Source: Heloderma charlesbogerti (lineage: Eukaryota; Chordata; Lepidosauria; Squamata; Helodermatidae). Taken from it: a DNA stretch of 64,000 nucleotides. The DNA lies in assembly GCA_026122225.1 (NCBI GenBank), contig JANEZZ010002065.1, positions 992,001 to 1,056,000 of the forward strand. The letters run 5' to 3'. A model generated the notes under the pieces. The model had not been told where the DNA came from, did not search any database, and was given only the letters and a program-made list of their open reading frames with translations. How positions within the stretch are numbered: position 1 is the first letter of the stretch; each line of letters starts with the position of its first letter. This document shows positions 11,694-41,200 of this stretch, piece by piece. The position numbers and the translations under genes are program-made.

Positions 11694-11745
11694 CCCTTGC
11701 TAGTGTTGAGCACCTTACTCTGCCAGTTTGGTAAGGAGTTCTGCC

Positions 11746-11766
11746 CTTGCTTGCTTGCTTGCTTGC
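11746..11766. repeat. (CTTG)n microsatellite
   Basis: About five units of CTTG. Confidence 0.9.
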
Positions 11767-14015
11767 AGAAGCTGGCCTTACAGACAGTTAGGCCTAGGAG
11801 AGCAAAGTAGTTGTTTGTCCCTCACTATCCCTGCATCCATAAGAAGGATGGAGCAGTATTCAGAATCGTCCCTGGCGAAGCAGCTCTGTGCTATAGAGAA
11901 TGGGTCATTGACAGTCTAGGCTTTCTCCTTCCATTCTTATTTCATGCAATTAATATGCTCTAGCTGTTTGGAAGGGGGAATGCTGATTAACATATTCTAT
12001 GCTTGCTTTTTAGCAATTCCTGTTCTAATTAGTTCATGGAATTCAATTAACATTCAATAATGGTGGGATTTAGTATGTGTTTGTGTGTTGTTTGCAATAC
12101 CTGAACTTGAGAAAAATGCTAGCTGCCAGTAATTTGAACAAAGCATCATTTTGACCACATTCACCACTACATTTCTATTTCACACATATATAGATGTTAT
12201 TTTGTTCCTAGAGCTGTTTATGTAACTGAACAAATGAATGCCAGTTTCTTCCTGGCTTTTAAGGCAGCTGAATCCTGCTTTTTCTGCACCCACATACACA
12301 AAAGGTTGCTTTAACTCCTAGGATTCAATATGGGTGTTTTGCTACTGCTGACTCACACATATTTATTATATGTCTAGTACACCCACCTTTCTCTAGATTA
12401 TAGACCTAAACCAAGTTGCAAGTCTATGAAACAACTGGAAGCTTTGTGATGAAAACAAAATACTGGACATACCTATTTTCATCAGCAGGTCTTTTAGCAA
12501 ACTAGAAGATAGTCCGTAGTCCATAATTCAACTTTATAAAATTCAAATATCAAAAGTTGTAAAGCCCTCAATCCATTGTATTATAGGAGGTGAGGGTTTA
12601 TCCTTCCAATGTTGTAATATCAGCCTTTAAGCTGTCGAAAGGGTGCAGAGAATCCATTAACAGTTCATTAATTTCCATGAAGCAGGCAAATAATTCAGAA
12701 GTGCATGTACATCAGTGAATACTAAAGACAGTTTCATTACAAAACGTATCTGTGTAATAACCTCCCCGCAAAAAGAAGCAATTAGTGGATATTACCAGAA
12801 CGTATGTTTAAAGGAAGCATTAGCTGCCAGCAATTAGCTGAATTAGACAATCTCCTATTAAAGAGATGTTGCAGTGTCCGTCCAATAGACATGAAGCAAA
12901 AGGTTTTGCTAAATTAAGGCACCAACTAAGATCCATAGACACAAAAGGTCAACGCCAAACCAGTGAAACACTACTTAGGCATTTTGTGGTGGTGCCCACA
13001 GCAGCATACGTATCAAATCCCCAAATACACCCATGGGTCCAAAAAGGTTAGAGACCCCTGCCCTAGGGGTTCCTACTCCAGCAGAAAATCCAGCATATTG
13101 TTCTTCCTAAGCATGTACCTCATACACACCACCAAATCCTGTACTTCCTCACATACCACTATTTACTTTGTATTTCAAAGCTGCCAGAATTTTATGCCTG
13201 CAACCTAGTCATGCCTTCGAATTATTATTATAAACTCAACTTCAGTACCCAAATTTTTAATCGGTCTTTTGTAAGGGCAGTGCAGCACTCCAGTCAGGGC
13301 GTAGTGAATGCAGTGAATTCACTATTCTGTAGTGAACGCAGAATAATAAAACATTAGAACACTGTTGTAAACCAGCAGTTGATATTAGGTTGCATCCAAT
13401 GGTGCAATTTCACTAGTGCCAAGCTTCTATCATTTGGGGAAATCCCATTCTCATCCTTGCACAAGTGTCAAATCCAATGCTATGGCTCTGCCTCTGCAAG
13501 CTATTGCACAAGACCTTCCACAATTCATTCTGTCTTGATTAGGCTTGGTGTTACTTCTGCTAGCTGTTCTCCTAGTGGCTGAACTCTTGTAATTTTTCTG
13601 CTAGTATAACATTGATATAACCAATATCCTTGAACAGTGCCAGAGAAGAAACTAGGCAACATGATTTAGATAATCTGTAAGGTGTACTCCAGATGTAAAT
13701 AAATAAATGAATTTTAAAAATGAATTTTCAAAGTATCATTCCAGATAAGGATGAAAATACCTAGATTTCAAATAAAAATGTTTCCTAAGTATATGGACAG
13801 TCATTGTCACCCTATTTCACTAGGTAAGAAGACATGAATCAGAACTTAGTTTAGTTTCACGCCAGTCACTTTCAGAAAACTAATGTGTAAATTTATTTTT
13901 TTCAGTCGGTTTGTGAAATTACTACCAACACTCCTAGAGCTTCATTTAGACATGACAGAACTTGCAATTACACAGCTAGACAGTGATGGGATGCGTGAAG
14001 TATGAGAACATATTG

Positions 14016-14310
14016 GGGTGTTCACATGACATGACAGCCCGCTGAGTTATTTAATCCACAGTGAGGCTCCAGTACATGCAGGGCATGTGTAACCGCCATT
14101 CTGAATATGCAACACCTGTTTAGGGGTTGCCACATCGTGCGAACCCAGCAAGCATGGGCTATGCAAGGGTTAAACAACCTTCACATAACTCATGGTCTGT
14201 TTTAGGGTTAATCCTCGCATAACTCATGCTGAGTTCGCAAGTCACAACCCCCAAGTGGGGGTGGACATGCAACCTGGTGTTCATGGGTGCCATGGCTCGT
14301 CCTCTGCGTG
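14016..14310. mobile_element. Fold-back MITE (GGGTTAAACAACC family)
   Basis: It starts GGGGTGTTCACATGACATGA and contains GGGTTAAACAACC and mirrored CATAACTCATG / CATGAGTTATG-type blocks, also found in copies near 35655 and 53370. No coding content. Boundaries are approximate. Confidence 0.55.
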
Positions 14311-14825
14311 TTGTCCAAACCTAGTTTTTAAAAGTTGTTTTAAAGATATTTAAATGTGCCAAACTGAGGGTAGTAAATTCACAGGAAATACTGTATAATA
14401 AATTATATGTGACACTTATCAAGATCCCAGTTTATATTTAAATCCATTTCCTATCAACTTATTCTTTTTGTATCCCACACTTCTTCCAGGTAGTGCAAGA
14501 AAAAAATATATAAGATAACCCCATTTTAGCCTCAGGTTAAAATGAGATAAGTACGCCCACCCTGACATAATATAATCCAGTGAATTTCATGGTCAAGCTG
14601 ATTCCAGCCTTCCCATTAAGTATGGAAATGGAGAGAAAAGTTAATTAGCATCAATTAAGTCAGGGGGTTATGTGCCCAGCTCAAATGAACAAAGAACTCC
14701 ACATTTCAGTGGATTTAGTGTAGTGGTACTTTACTATTTTTTTCACCTAGAGCAGGTATGGCGGCCTCCAAACACACATCGTATCTCGCCACTGCTGTTC
14801 CTATGACAATTTCATATCAAGGTAT

Positions 14826-15995
14826 TGTCAGGGCCTAGCTTCAGTACTGCAGTGGGCCTTGTAGGTTATAGCCAGGATTTGAGTAGAAGTAGCCTGGAAG
14901 GGCTTGGGCCTGTTCAGCCTCTGGAATGTCAGAATAGGGGAGATTATCTCTGTCATTGTTCTCAGAACAGAGCCAGGGGGAGCCACCCAACTCCCTGTCC
15001 ACCTGCTGGTCTGGCCTTGGCAGACAGGGAGGCTAGAAGCTGTCCGTGAGAACCTGACAGAGGTGAGGTGGGGTTTGCAGAAGGGCTGCCCATCAGCTGA
15101 TCCGTTTAGACTGCAGTCTAACTGATGCCGTTTAGACAGGGGCCTTGCTGAAAGGCTAAAGGCCCTTGTCTGTCAAGGGATCTGGAGGGTGTGTCCTACA
15201 GTCACAACTTCCCTTTTATGCTGATACAAAGGTGAAGAGCCTTTGCTAGGAACATCTCGTCTCCATTGCCCGAAGTTCCATTGTTTGGAACCATCAGAAT
15301 CTGGGCTTTGGATTGTTAAGGACTTGCCATGAAAAGTACTGTGAGGCTTTTCATTGATGAAATCTCGTTGTTGTGGATTGTGTTTTTGTAGTCAGCTCAG
15401 TGTACGACAGGCTGGGCTTGATCTACAACTTTTGGACTTCCCTCTGCCAGAACTCATGTAGCATGGAGTTGCCAATGTGAAAGTGGTGGCCTGGAACTCC
15501 TTGCGTGTGCACGTAGGCCCTTCCCTCAATCTTGACGGGCCTTGACCATATAGCTTGGGGTTATCAGAAGATTCAAAGTTGTACTCTCTATGGGTGTGGT
15601 TTGTTTAGGCCTTTCAAGAAGTTATCTCTTGATTGCCTGATGGATTCATTCCAGGAATCATTCCCTTTCCATGGCCGGGGTTAGAACCCCATGAAAGAAT
15701 TGTCTGGCTTAGGTACCCAGGAATCCAGAGTCCCTTCCCTTGTGTACAGAAGCGTGGAGATGGCAACGGAGAAACCATGTTGATGAGGATCTCAGTCACG
15801 GTAGTAGTGTTTAGCTTTGGACTGTTCTGGAATTACAGAGCCTTTAACTACTGAACATCAGCTATATGATTTCTGAAGAGTGTAACCATTGAGCTTTTGC
15901 CATGGGATTCCCTGCAATAAAAAAATCTCACCAATTTGGGTGTCCAGTGTCAGATTGCCTAAGCGTGTGCGCTAGGGGGATCGGGAAACCTGACA
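14826..15995. mobile_element. Possible solo LTR of an old retroelement
   Basis: It begins TGTCAGG and ends CCTGACA, the TG...CA inverted ends of an LTR. Flanking 5-mers are GGTAT and GATAT, a near-match target duplication. AATAAA at 15916-15921 lies about 80 bp before the end, a reasonable poly-A position. No gag or pol frame is present, so it would be a solo LTR about 1170 bp long. Orientation plus is suggested by the AATAAA. Not confirmed. Confidence 0.45.
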
Positions 15996-16559
15996 GATAT
16001 ACTAAAAAGCTTGGCCACATTTTTCAGTTCTAAGGAAATTGTTTCCATTTGGAAAACAAGGTTCTGTACTTTAATGTAACATCTCTTTGGGAATTTGTAT
16101 CATAAGCAATGAATGCAAACATGTATTTTCACCACTTGTACTATCGTGTATCATTGTGTATACACACTCAAAATTAAATAAACTTATGTTAATCATATAT
16201 CGGTGTATATCCAGGTAACATCTATGTGGAAAAATCATGATTTGCAAGGCAGTCCTAATGTACAGACTTCACTCCCTCTAATGTATTTGAAGTACCTCCT
16301 ATTCAAAGATTTGAGGCTAAGAGATTTCTACTGAAGCAGCTCACGCAGCGATACTCAACTGTACCCTGTATAATTTCATGCCGTTTTGTTTCCATTCTGC
16401 TTTCCAGAGCAGATACTGTTTGACAATGTTCCTGGGGACAAAATTTCTTTTAAGAGTTATGCTAGCAATTATTTTGTTACTTGTACATCCTTTTTTTTTG
16501 GAAGATTCTGCATAAACAACCAAGTAGTTAGGGAAATGACTTCTCAGACACGTTATTAG

Positions 16560-17499
16560 TTGTACAGAACAGAAATCTATTTAATCTTGGATCACATACT
16601 ATGAAAGGAAATTACACACCAATGAGCACAACAAATTAGTATTTCTCCAAAATATTCCCCCACTCTACACACCAACCACAATTATTTAACACTGAAAATA
16701 CTGCACTGTGGAATGGAGATAAGAAGCCCAAGCTATGAATGGTGATATCTGGCATTCTAATGCACACAGAACTCACACATGCAAGAGCTTCTTCATTTTC
16801 TTAAATTGCTTGACAAAGGTTTCTTCTCTGAAAGGAGACACCCATTTACATAGCTCTGAAACAGGAGCTGCAAGTTCTCTACTGATTGCTGTGGATACTG
16901 GATCCAGCCTCAGTTGTTTCAACACTTATGAATTTACTTGTTTACAACTTTATACAGCTCAATATCTCACAATGGGCAATTTCAAATTAACATTTGCTGC
17001 ATGGTGACCACTTCAAAACGTAGTTTGGTATGGCTTGAACAGCATGTAGAGCTGGTTATCTGTAGCCTCTGACAATACAATTACCCAAATCCCCAGTTCC
17101 TTGGATTTTCAAGCTTGACAGCAGTGGCATTACCACAAGGATGGAAGTTACATTATGATCTGTGAATGCTGCTATGAAGTAGGTTTTTAAGCTGTCAGTA
17201 AGTGGCAAATGTGTGTCTGAAAACATCCTGAGTATTTCAGAAAATGTGCTCTTTGTTAAAAAGTAGGAACCCAAACATCCCACCCAGAAGAAGAATTCCA
17301 ATTCCTATTTCATGTATTTATATATACACACACACACACACACACAAATATTCCATCTGTCACAGACAGGCAACCATAACTTATAAGTAAGCTTGCCTAA
17401 TTTGGTTGTGTCCTGCACATTCTTAAACATAAAAATATAAAACAGCTGTCACTTTGGATGCTAGATCACTTCAACGGTATTTCTCTGTGGGGGGGTTTT
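16560..17499 (-). other. RNMT: Probable RNMT 3' UTR
   Basis: The minus-strand sequence follows the RNMT stop codon without another recognisable gene. The first plausible polyadenylation hexamer is ATTAAA (complement of 16580-16585), which puts cleavage near 16555-16570. No AATAAA occurs earlier. A (CA)n tract lies inside at 17326-17346. The extent is inferred from the hexamer only. Confidence 0.45.
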
Positions 17500-35509
<18,010 letters not shown>

Positions 35510-35654
35510 ATTAGCCAGAGGTCTTATTTTCTTATAAACAGCTACAAACAGAAATTATTTAATTGTTACTGCTATTGTTAAGGCAAGACCTCAGACACAA
35601 ACCTCAACTATACTAGATACCATATTAACAACATTATAAGGTGGGTATTGACAT

Positions 35655-35955
35655 TGACCTGGTTCATACATCACAGCAAAAAATTATGGGTTAATTAACC
35701 CACAAACTACCAGCGTTGCATGGTGCCTGAGGTTTTTCCATGTCGTGCAAATCCAGACACCATGGACTAATCATGGGTTAAACAACCCAAAGTTAACCTA
35801 CAACCCATAGCGCCCAGAATCACATGGAGCAACCTCCAACTGGGCTGATCAGAGGTGGCATATTCAAAATGGCGGCAGCACACACCACTGCAAATCATTG
35901 TCTAATTAAACAACTATTTGCTGCCTTTACATGTGAATGGGGCCATTGTGTTATT
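35655..35955. mobile_element. Fold-back MITE (GGGTTAAACAACC family)
   Basis: It contains ATGGGTTAATTAACCCA, GGGTTAAACAACCCAAAGTT and the terminal TTACATGTGAATGGGGCC, matching the larger copy at 53370. It lies just upstream of RNMT coding exon 1. Confidence 0.6.
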
Positions 35956-37049
35956 TTGTATGTTCAAACGAGTTTGCATTATATCTAAAGTCAGTATGTT
36001 CAACCTAAGAATTGGGTCATTTTCAACCTAACTTGATTCTGAGGGCAGCATCCAATATTGCTGCTTCATTCCTGTTGTTTGTGTTGCACTTGGGACTCAC
36101 CATTTGCACAACAGGATCTAGCACTTCCGACAGCAATCCCAGAAACGAGTGGAAATGCTCCATTCTGGACCAAGACAGGTCAGCTGAGCTTCCTCTTGCA
36201 ACATCTGCTACCTGCCCCATTCTGGAAATGTGTGTTTCACTCATTTCCAATTGCTGCAGGATCCACTAGCTTCCAGTTGCACTAGCAATGGATCCCACTA
36301 GGAAGCAGGCAGCGTTGGATGCTGCCCTCTATCTCAAGCCTGATCAAGAAATTATTCATTTGAATAACCAGCCCATCTACTGAAAGAGACACAAGGTGGC
36401 ATCTTTAAAAAAAAAAAAATCTATGTGAGTGCAAGAAAATAACAAATGATAAAGCCCAGTAAAAGCAACAAATATTATAATAATCTTAAAACCATCTCAG
36501 TTCATCCAACTTCCCACAAATTCCTGTAGGAACAAATCTCTCATGGACATCCTCCTGACAAAGAAAATGAGAGGCTCATTGTTGGACAACAATAACAGGC
36601 AGTATAGCAAGTTTGTTATCATGCCTTCTTCCAGATTAACCCATTCCATTCCCCACACCCCCTAACAGACACTCCACATTCTGTAGCCACTGAGCATGCG
36701 CAGTCCGCATTGGCCTATTTTGGAGGAGAGATTGCACTCCAAACCCCCAAGTATTTTTGTACTTGTGCAAACCTTGAGCCTACAGACACCTCCCTCCCCT
36801 TTCTCAGTGGCCCCATTTTATCTATAAACCTGTCAGCACTCATCAGCTGAGTTAGTAATCAGAGTGTGTGACTGGCATTAACCAGCCCTACGCATGCTTA
36901 CTCAGTAGACCCGCTAAACTCAGGGGGGATTACCCCCAGTAATCGTGCATAGCGTGAGAGGCTGCCTACATTTCCTAGGGAGTCAGCCGAACAGGGGGAG
37001 TCCCTACTTCTTGCTCTATTCTGAGGGCTGGAAACGGGAGCCTTCAGAG

Positions 37050-38270
37050 CCCACTCCCGCCTATTTCTGGCCGCGAGAGAAGCGCAGGCCCTTTCTTCCC
37101 CTCCCTCACACCCACCCACCAGCATCGCGAGGTTGCCGCGTTTGAGGCCGAGCGCTTCAGCTGCGGGCAGCCCCTTTACTTTCGCCCTCCTACGCTCGGT
37201 CCAGTCGTTGGCCATTTCAGAGCACGCCCGAAAGCCTCTCACGCACCACGATGGGAGGAAGGGGGAAAGCCCCGATACTGTTATCACCGGAACAGCCACA
37301 CTTCCGTCTCCCCGTGTAGAAACAGCTCCTTCTCTCCAGGCCGGGGGGGGGGGGGAACGACTGTGGAAGCAGGAAGCAATCCCACCCTGAGCGAGGCGCG
37401 CCTCACTCTGCCTAGCGCCTCCGACACCGGCGACGCAGCCCCCCGGCGGCCCACGCCCACCTCCTCACCCGCCAAAGCTGGGTTTCCCACCGTCCCGCTC
37501 TCGGGAAGCGGGCGCCGGAACACACCGTTTTGCATCCGGGCTCATCGCCACCACTTCCTCTTCCTCGAAAGGTCAAGAAAAGTAGGCGTACGTGCCAGGC
37601 GCGTCTTCTTTTCCAAGGCCTAGTAGGAAATGCGGCCCGCCGGCGGGCCGGAAGAAGCGGGAGGACTACGAGTCCCAGGGGAACCTTGCGGCGAGTATGC
37701 GCACGGCCCCGGCCCTCGCGGAGGCGGGCGGAGGGGCTGGGACGGCAAATGGCACGTTCCCAGCGTGAGGGTCAGCGGAGGGCAGGGGAGAGGGGGGCCT
37801 AGAGCGCCCTGGTGCTGTTCTGCGCCTGCGAGGAATGCTGCTCTCTCCCGAAGGTAGCGTGGTGGTCTTCATTGTTACCCCCTGGTGGGGCAGACGCGGG
37901 GGACGGGGCCGCTTCGCCCCTCGTTCCCCGCGCTCCAGGGCGTGGTGGGCCTTGGCCCAGTATCCTTTGTGGAGTGGGGAGCTGAGCGTCCTTCCCAGAG
38001 CTGAACTCTGAAAGCGCCTGCCGGAAAGCCCCTCCGAGCGGGAAAGCCGCAGGGAGGCGATGTGGCTCCGCTGGCTGCGCCCGGTGTCGCCACACCCCCT
38101 GAGCGCGACGCGACCATTTCGGACGGGTGGCCCGCAACGGACTTGGCATGTCCGTTGCTCTTTAAGCCGGGGCTTTGCTCCGCAGGAGGGTCGCAACAGC
38201 CGCCCCCTCTAAGATTGCGGGAGTTGCCTCAAGCCGGAGCCCCCACAAGCGTCACGTGAGAATGGCTTGC
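37050..38270. promoter_or_regulatory. CpG-rich bidirectional promoter of RNMT and FAM210A
   Basis: This 1.2 kb block is GC-rich and dense in CpG, in sharp contrast to the AT-rich surroundings, and lies between the divergent 5' ends of RNMT (minus) and FAM210A (plus). ACTACGAGTCCCAG at 37665-37678 resembles the ZNF143/STAF motif, CACTTCCTCTTCC near 37550 gives ETS-like GGAA cores, and CTGCGCCTGCGAG near 37818 is NRF1-like. No TATA box is evident. Non-coding first exons of both genes are expected here, but I could not fix their ends; GTGAGG near 37764 is one possible FAM210A donor. Confidence 0.8.
37665..37678 (+). promoter_or_regulatory. ZNF143/STAF-like site
   Basis: ACTACGAGTCCCAG matches the ACTAC-N-A-N-TCCCAG core of the ZNF143 motif, common in housekeeping and bidirectional promoters. 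It sits in the middle of the CpG block. This is a motif match only. Confidence 0.5.
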
Positions 38271-41200
38271 CTTGACACGTGCTCTACGTTCTCTCGGGAA
38301 TTGAGGAGCCTGGAAATTGCCCCCCCCTTAAGGCCCTTGTGCTCCCTCTCCCGCCCCCCCCCCAGGTTAATTTGTGGGCCCCTGTTCCAAGGATCAGCCA
38401 TGGCTTGGGCAAGTGCTTTTCCTCTGTGGTGGCCTGCATAGCAGGGAGCAAAGTGTTAATACTATGCCTCTTCGGACATGCTTGATGCAGCAGTGAGCAA
38501 GCTTTTGAATTACATCAGAGCTCTTTTTCTGGCTAGAGATTAAGCAAAAACAACAAAGTGACCCACTTTGGGGGTATCTGCACGCTTTATAAGCACCCCT
38601 GAACGATATAGTCCCAAATAAAGGGGCATAGAATCAGATTGGTGGCATCCCATCTATCTTCCTGTGGAAATAAATCTCTCATTGCTGTACTTCGTATGCT
38701 AATGGCTATACATTTCGTCTGACACTTAGAGAGTAATCCTATGTTCCCTAGACAGTGTCTGGGGGAGATAGGATGTTTTGGTTTACCTGCTCCAAGCTCG
38801 TAGACAGCACTGCAAGCACGTAGCTAGGAAACCGTGCTCCCCGCCCCCTCATAGCTCATGTGGAAAGAACTCTGCCGCTGCCTCAGTGCTCATAACACAG
38901 AGCATGGAGGGGTGAAAACGGTGTTCCTGGGGGTGGGAATGGGACAGGACCACAGAAGCTGTTTTATACAGCTTCCTATGTGGTCTCCAGCCCCATTTCT
39001 GCCCTCTCTCCAAAGCCGCACTTAGATGCACGAAAACGTGCATCTAAGGCAAAGTGCAGGGTGGCTGCAGCACAGATTCTGTGCTGCTTCCATCCTGCAT
39101 TGGACAGGCGGCCGCCTCCAACTTCAGGGGAGGTCGAAGGCATCTGTCTATCTCTGTCAGATTGCGCCTTAATATTGTCTTCTGTTGTGGCCATTTCAGG
39201 AATTATTTCAAAATGCTTGATGTAATTGTTTTTATTTGCATAGACTGGAAAAGGGAAATGCCATATTAACCATCTATATTTGTCAGCCTGTGGCTCTGCC
39301 AACTGATGTCACCAGAAGACTGACCTTGACTGTGTACAACTTGAAATATAAACTACAGAAGAGCTCCACAGCTGTGGAGGTGGCCTTGCCACTGCCATTA
39401 CAAGATGAATCTTGATTAGGCTTGTTTTTCCAGCCACTGAATGATAGAAGATACTAAAGGGCATAATGTAGGGGCTGGGGAACCTTTAGTCCATGAGGTC
39501 TCCCCAGCTAGCCTGCAGAAGCCTTCTCTAAAGCCCCACCTCCTTCTCAAAGCCCCCTGCCCTTCAGAAAAGGGCAAGCGCAGCCAGCTCCACCATCTTA
39601 ACATGCCTGGGGCATCTGGAAGTGGTGGTTCCCAAAGGCTCCATGTAGCCCTCACCTTTCCTGTTGGGAAAGGCAGTGGGCACATGGAGCCGACTCCGGG
39701 AACTTCCCCCTCAACCCACCTGGAGCACTTTGGTGGTTCCTCAAGGAGTATTGCAAGATGGAGCTGCTCTGGTAGTATCCGTGTATGGATGGGGTGTGAC
39801 TATGTGAAGGGCAGCCCTGACCCTTGCTGGCATGTGGCTCCAGACATGCGTTCAGGGACTCATTGTGGCCTTCAAGACGAAAAAGGTTCCCTATTCCAGT
39901 TTAAAAAAAAAAAAAAACTATAAAATTTGGCTTGGTTCTTTTAGATGTGTCTGACGAGCATAGTTGAGTTATTGCGGGTGAGGCTTCTGTCTTGCCACAT
40001 GCTTTTAGGATTCATTGCATTATAAAATGCAAGAGAACAAAACTAGCAGAATAAAACAGTTAAAAGCCGTAGTAGTAGTATAACTGCTATATTTTAAAAC
40101 TGATTAAGATTTACCACATGTCTGCTTAACCTTTCCACATTTTGCAGAGCAGTCATTAGACCTGGTATGCATGTGGCAGAATTAAGAAAGCATTTTCAGA
40201 TATTAAGGAAGAATACGGTCTTCAAAGTTAGTAGACTGTTTAGACTACTGGGTCAAAACCTGAATTGGGTTTGAAAGATAATGGTGGAGTCAGTGTTGAC
40301 ACTCAAGCATGATGTAATATGCTTTCAGGGACCTATCTCCGTTGGGTGAGGTATACATATAGTCATCAGCTGCAGAAAACGTGATAGTTTACCTGGAGAT
40401 TGCAGAAGTGTAAATGATGATTACTAAGTCATGATGAAATAGGAAAAACTCACAGTGTTCTCACCTCATAGAGTCAGTGAGAACCTCTCCTGTCTACCCA
40501 CACAGTCTTGGCTTTCAGGTACAGCTATGAACCTGGAAGTCCTGGGGAGGCTGTACGTTCTCTTCACTCACAAGATCTGCTGGTAATCATTACCTCCACC
40601 TTGTCTTAGTTCAACCTTGGTTGGTTCACAATATATAATCCTTCATGCATATGGACTGTATAAATACAGAGATAATTAGATGAAAAAGTAATGCTGGGTA
40701 TTAATCAGTATACCAAACTCATCCTCAGCTAGTCTATCAAACCTATTTAATAGCAAAAGTACCCTCCAGAGTCTACCAAAATGGTCCTGAAGAGATAAGG
40801 ATTTGTTTGGCACCATCCCATAGGTCCTAGGACCATCTGCTTGGAATGAAGCATACTTGAGAGCAGCTCTGCTCAAGTTGAATCAGATGTCAAATGGCCA
40901 CAGATTTGAGGCAATCTGACACCCTGCCTTGTATAAAAGGCACAAATATCTAAAAGGCACAAATAATCATAGTCAGCAAAGAGACTAGCTCTTCCCAATC
41001 AGCTTTACAAGTGGTCATTCTCATGCCTTCAAGCACACCTTATCTGGCAAGTTGAAATGGGTCCAAATAAATATGATATGTTGGACTATCCAAATCCTCA
41101 GACTCTGCCTCTGTTTTCAGGGTAGTGCTCTGTGAAGTGTATAGGACCCAGTTACTGTTTGGGATCGATTCATGGCCATTATAGAACATATATTTACAAA

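Larger units (their letters stand above)
9947..14015. other. Intergenic, no gene recognised
   Basis: It contains microsatellites, a palindromic repeat copy at about 11000-11075, a repeat-derived stretch at 10840-10930 (CTTTAAAGACTAACAAAAT), and a hAT-like end near 13040 (AAAAAGGTTAGAGACCCCTG). No exon-like frames. Confidence 0.5.

Noticed and set aside
1..16500. Search for MC5R and MC2R, which follow RNMT in human
   Set aside because: No seven-transmembrane single-exon frame of about 300 codons occurs on either strand; they must lie outside the window.
36898..38441. Overlapping proline/arginine-rich frames in the CpG block
   Set aside because: Typical of GC-rich promoter sequence; no conserved protein motif, and non-coding first exons are expected here.
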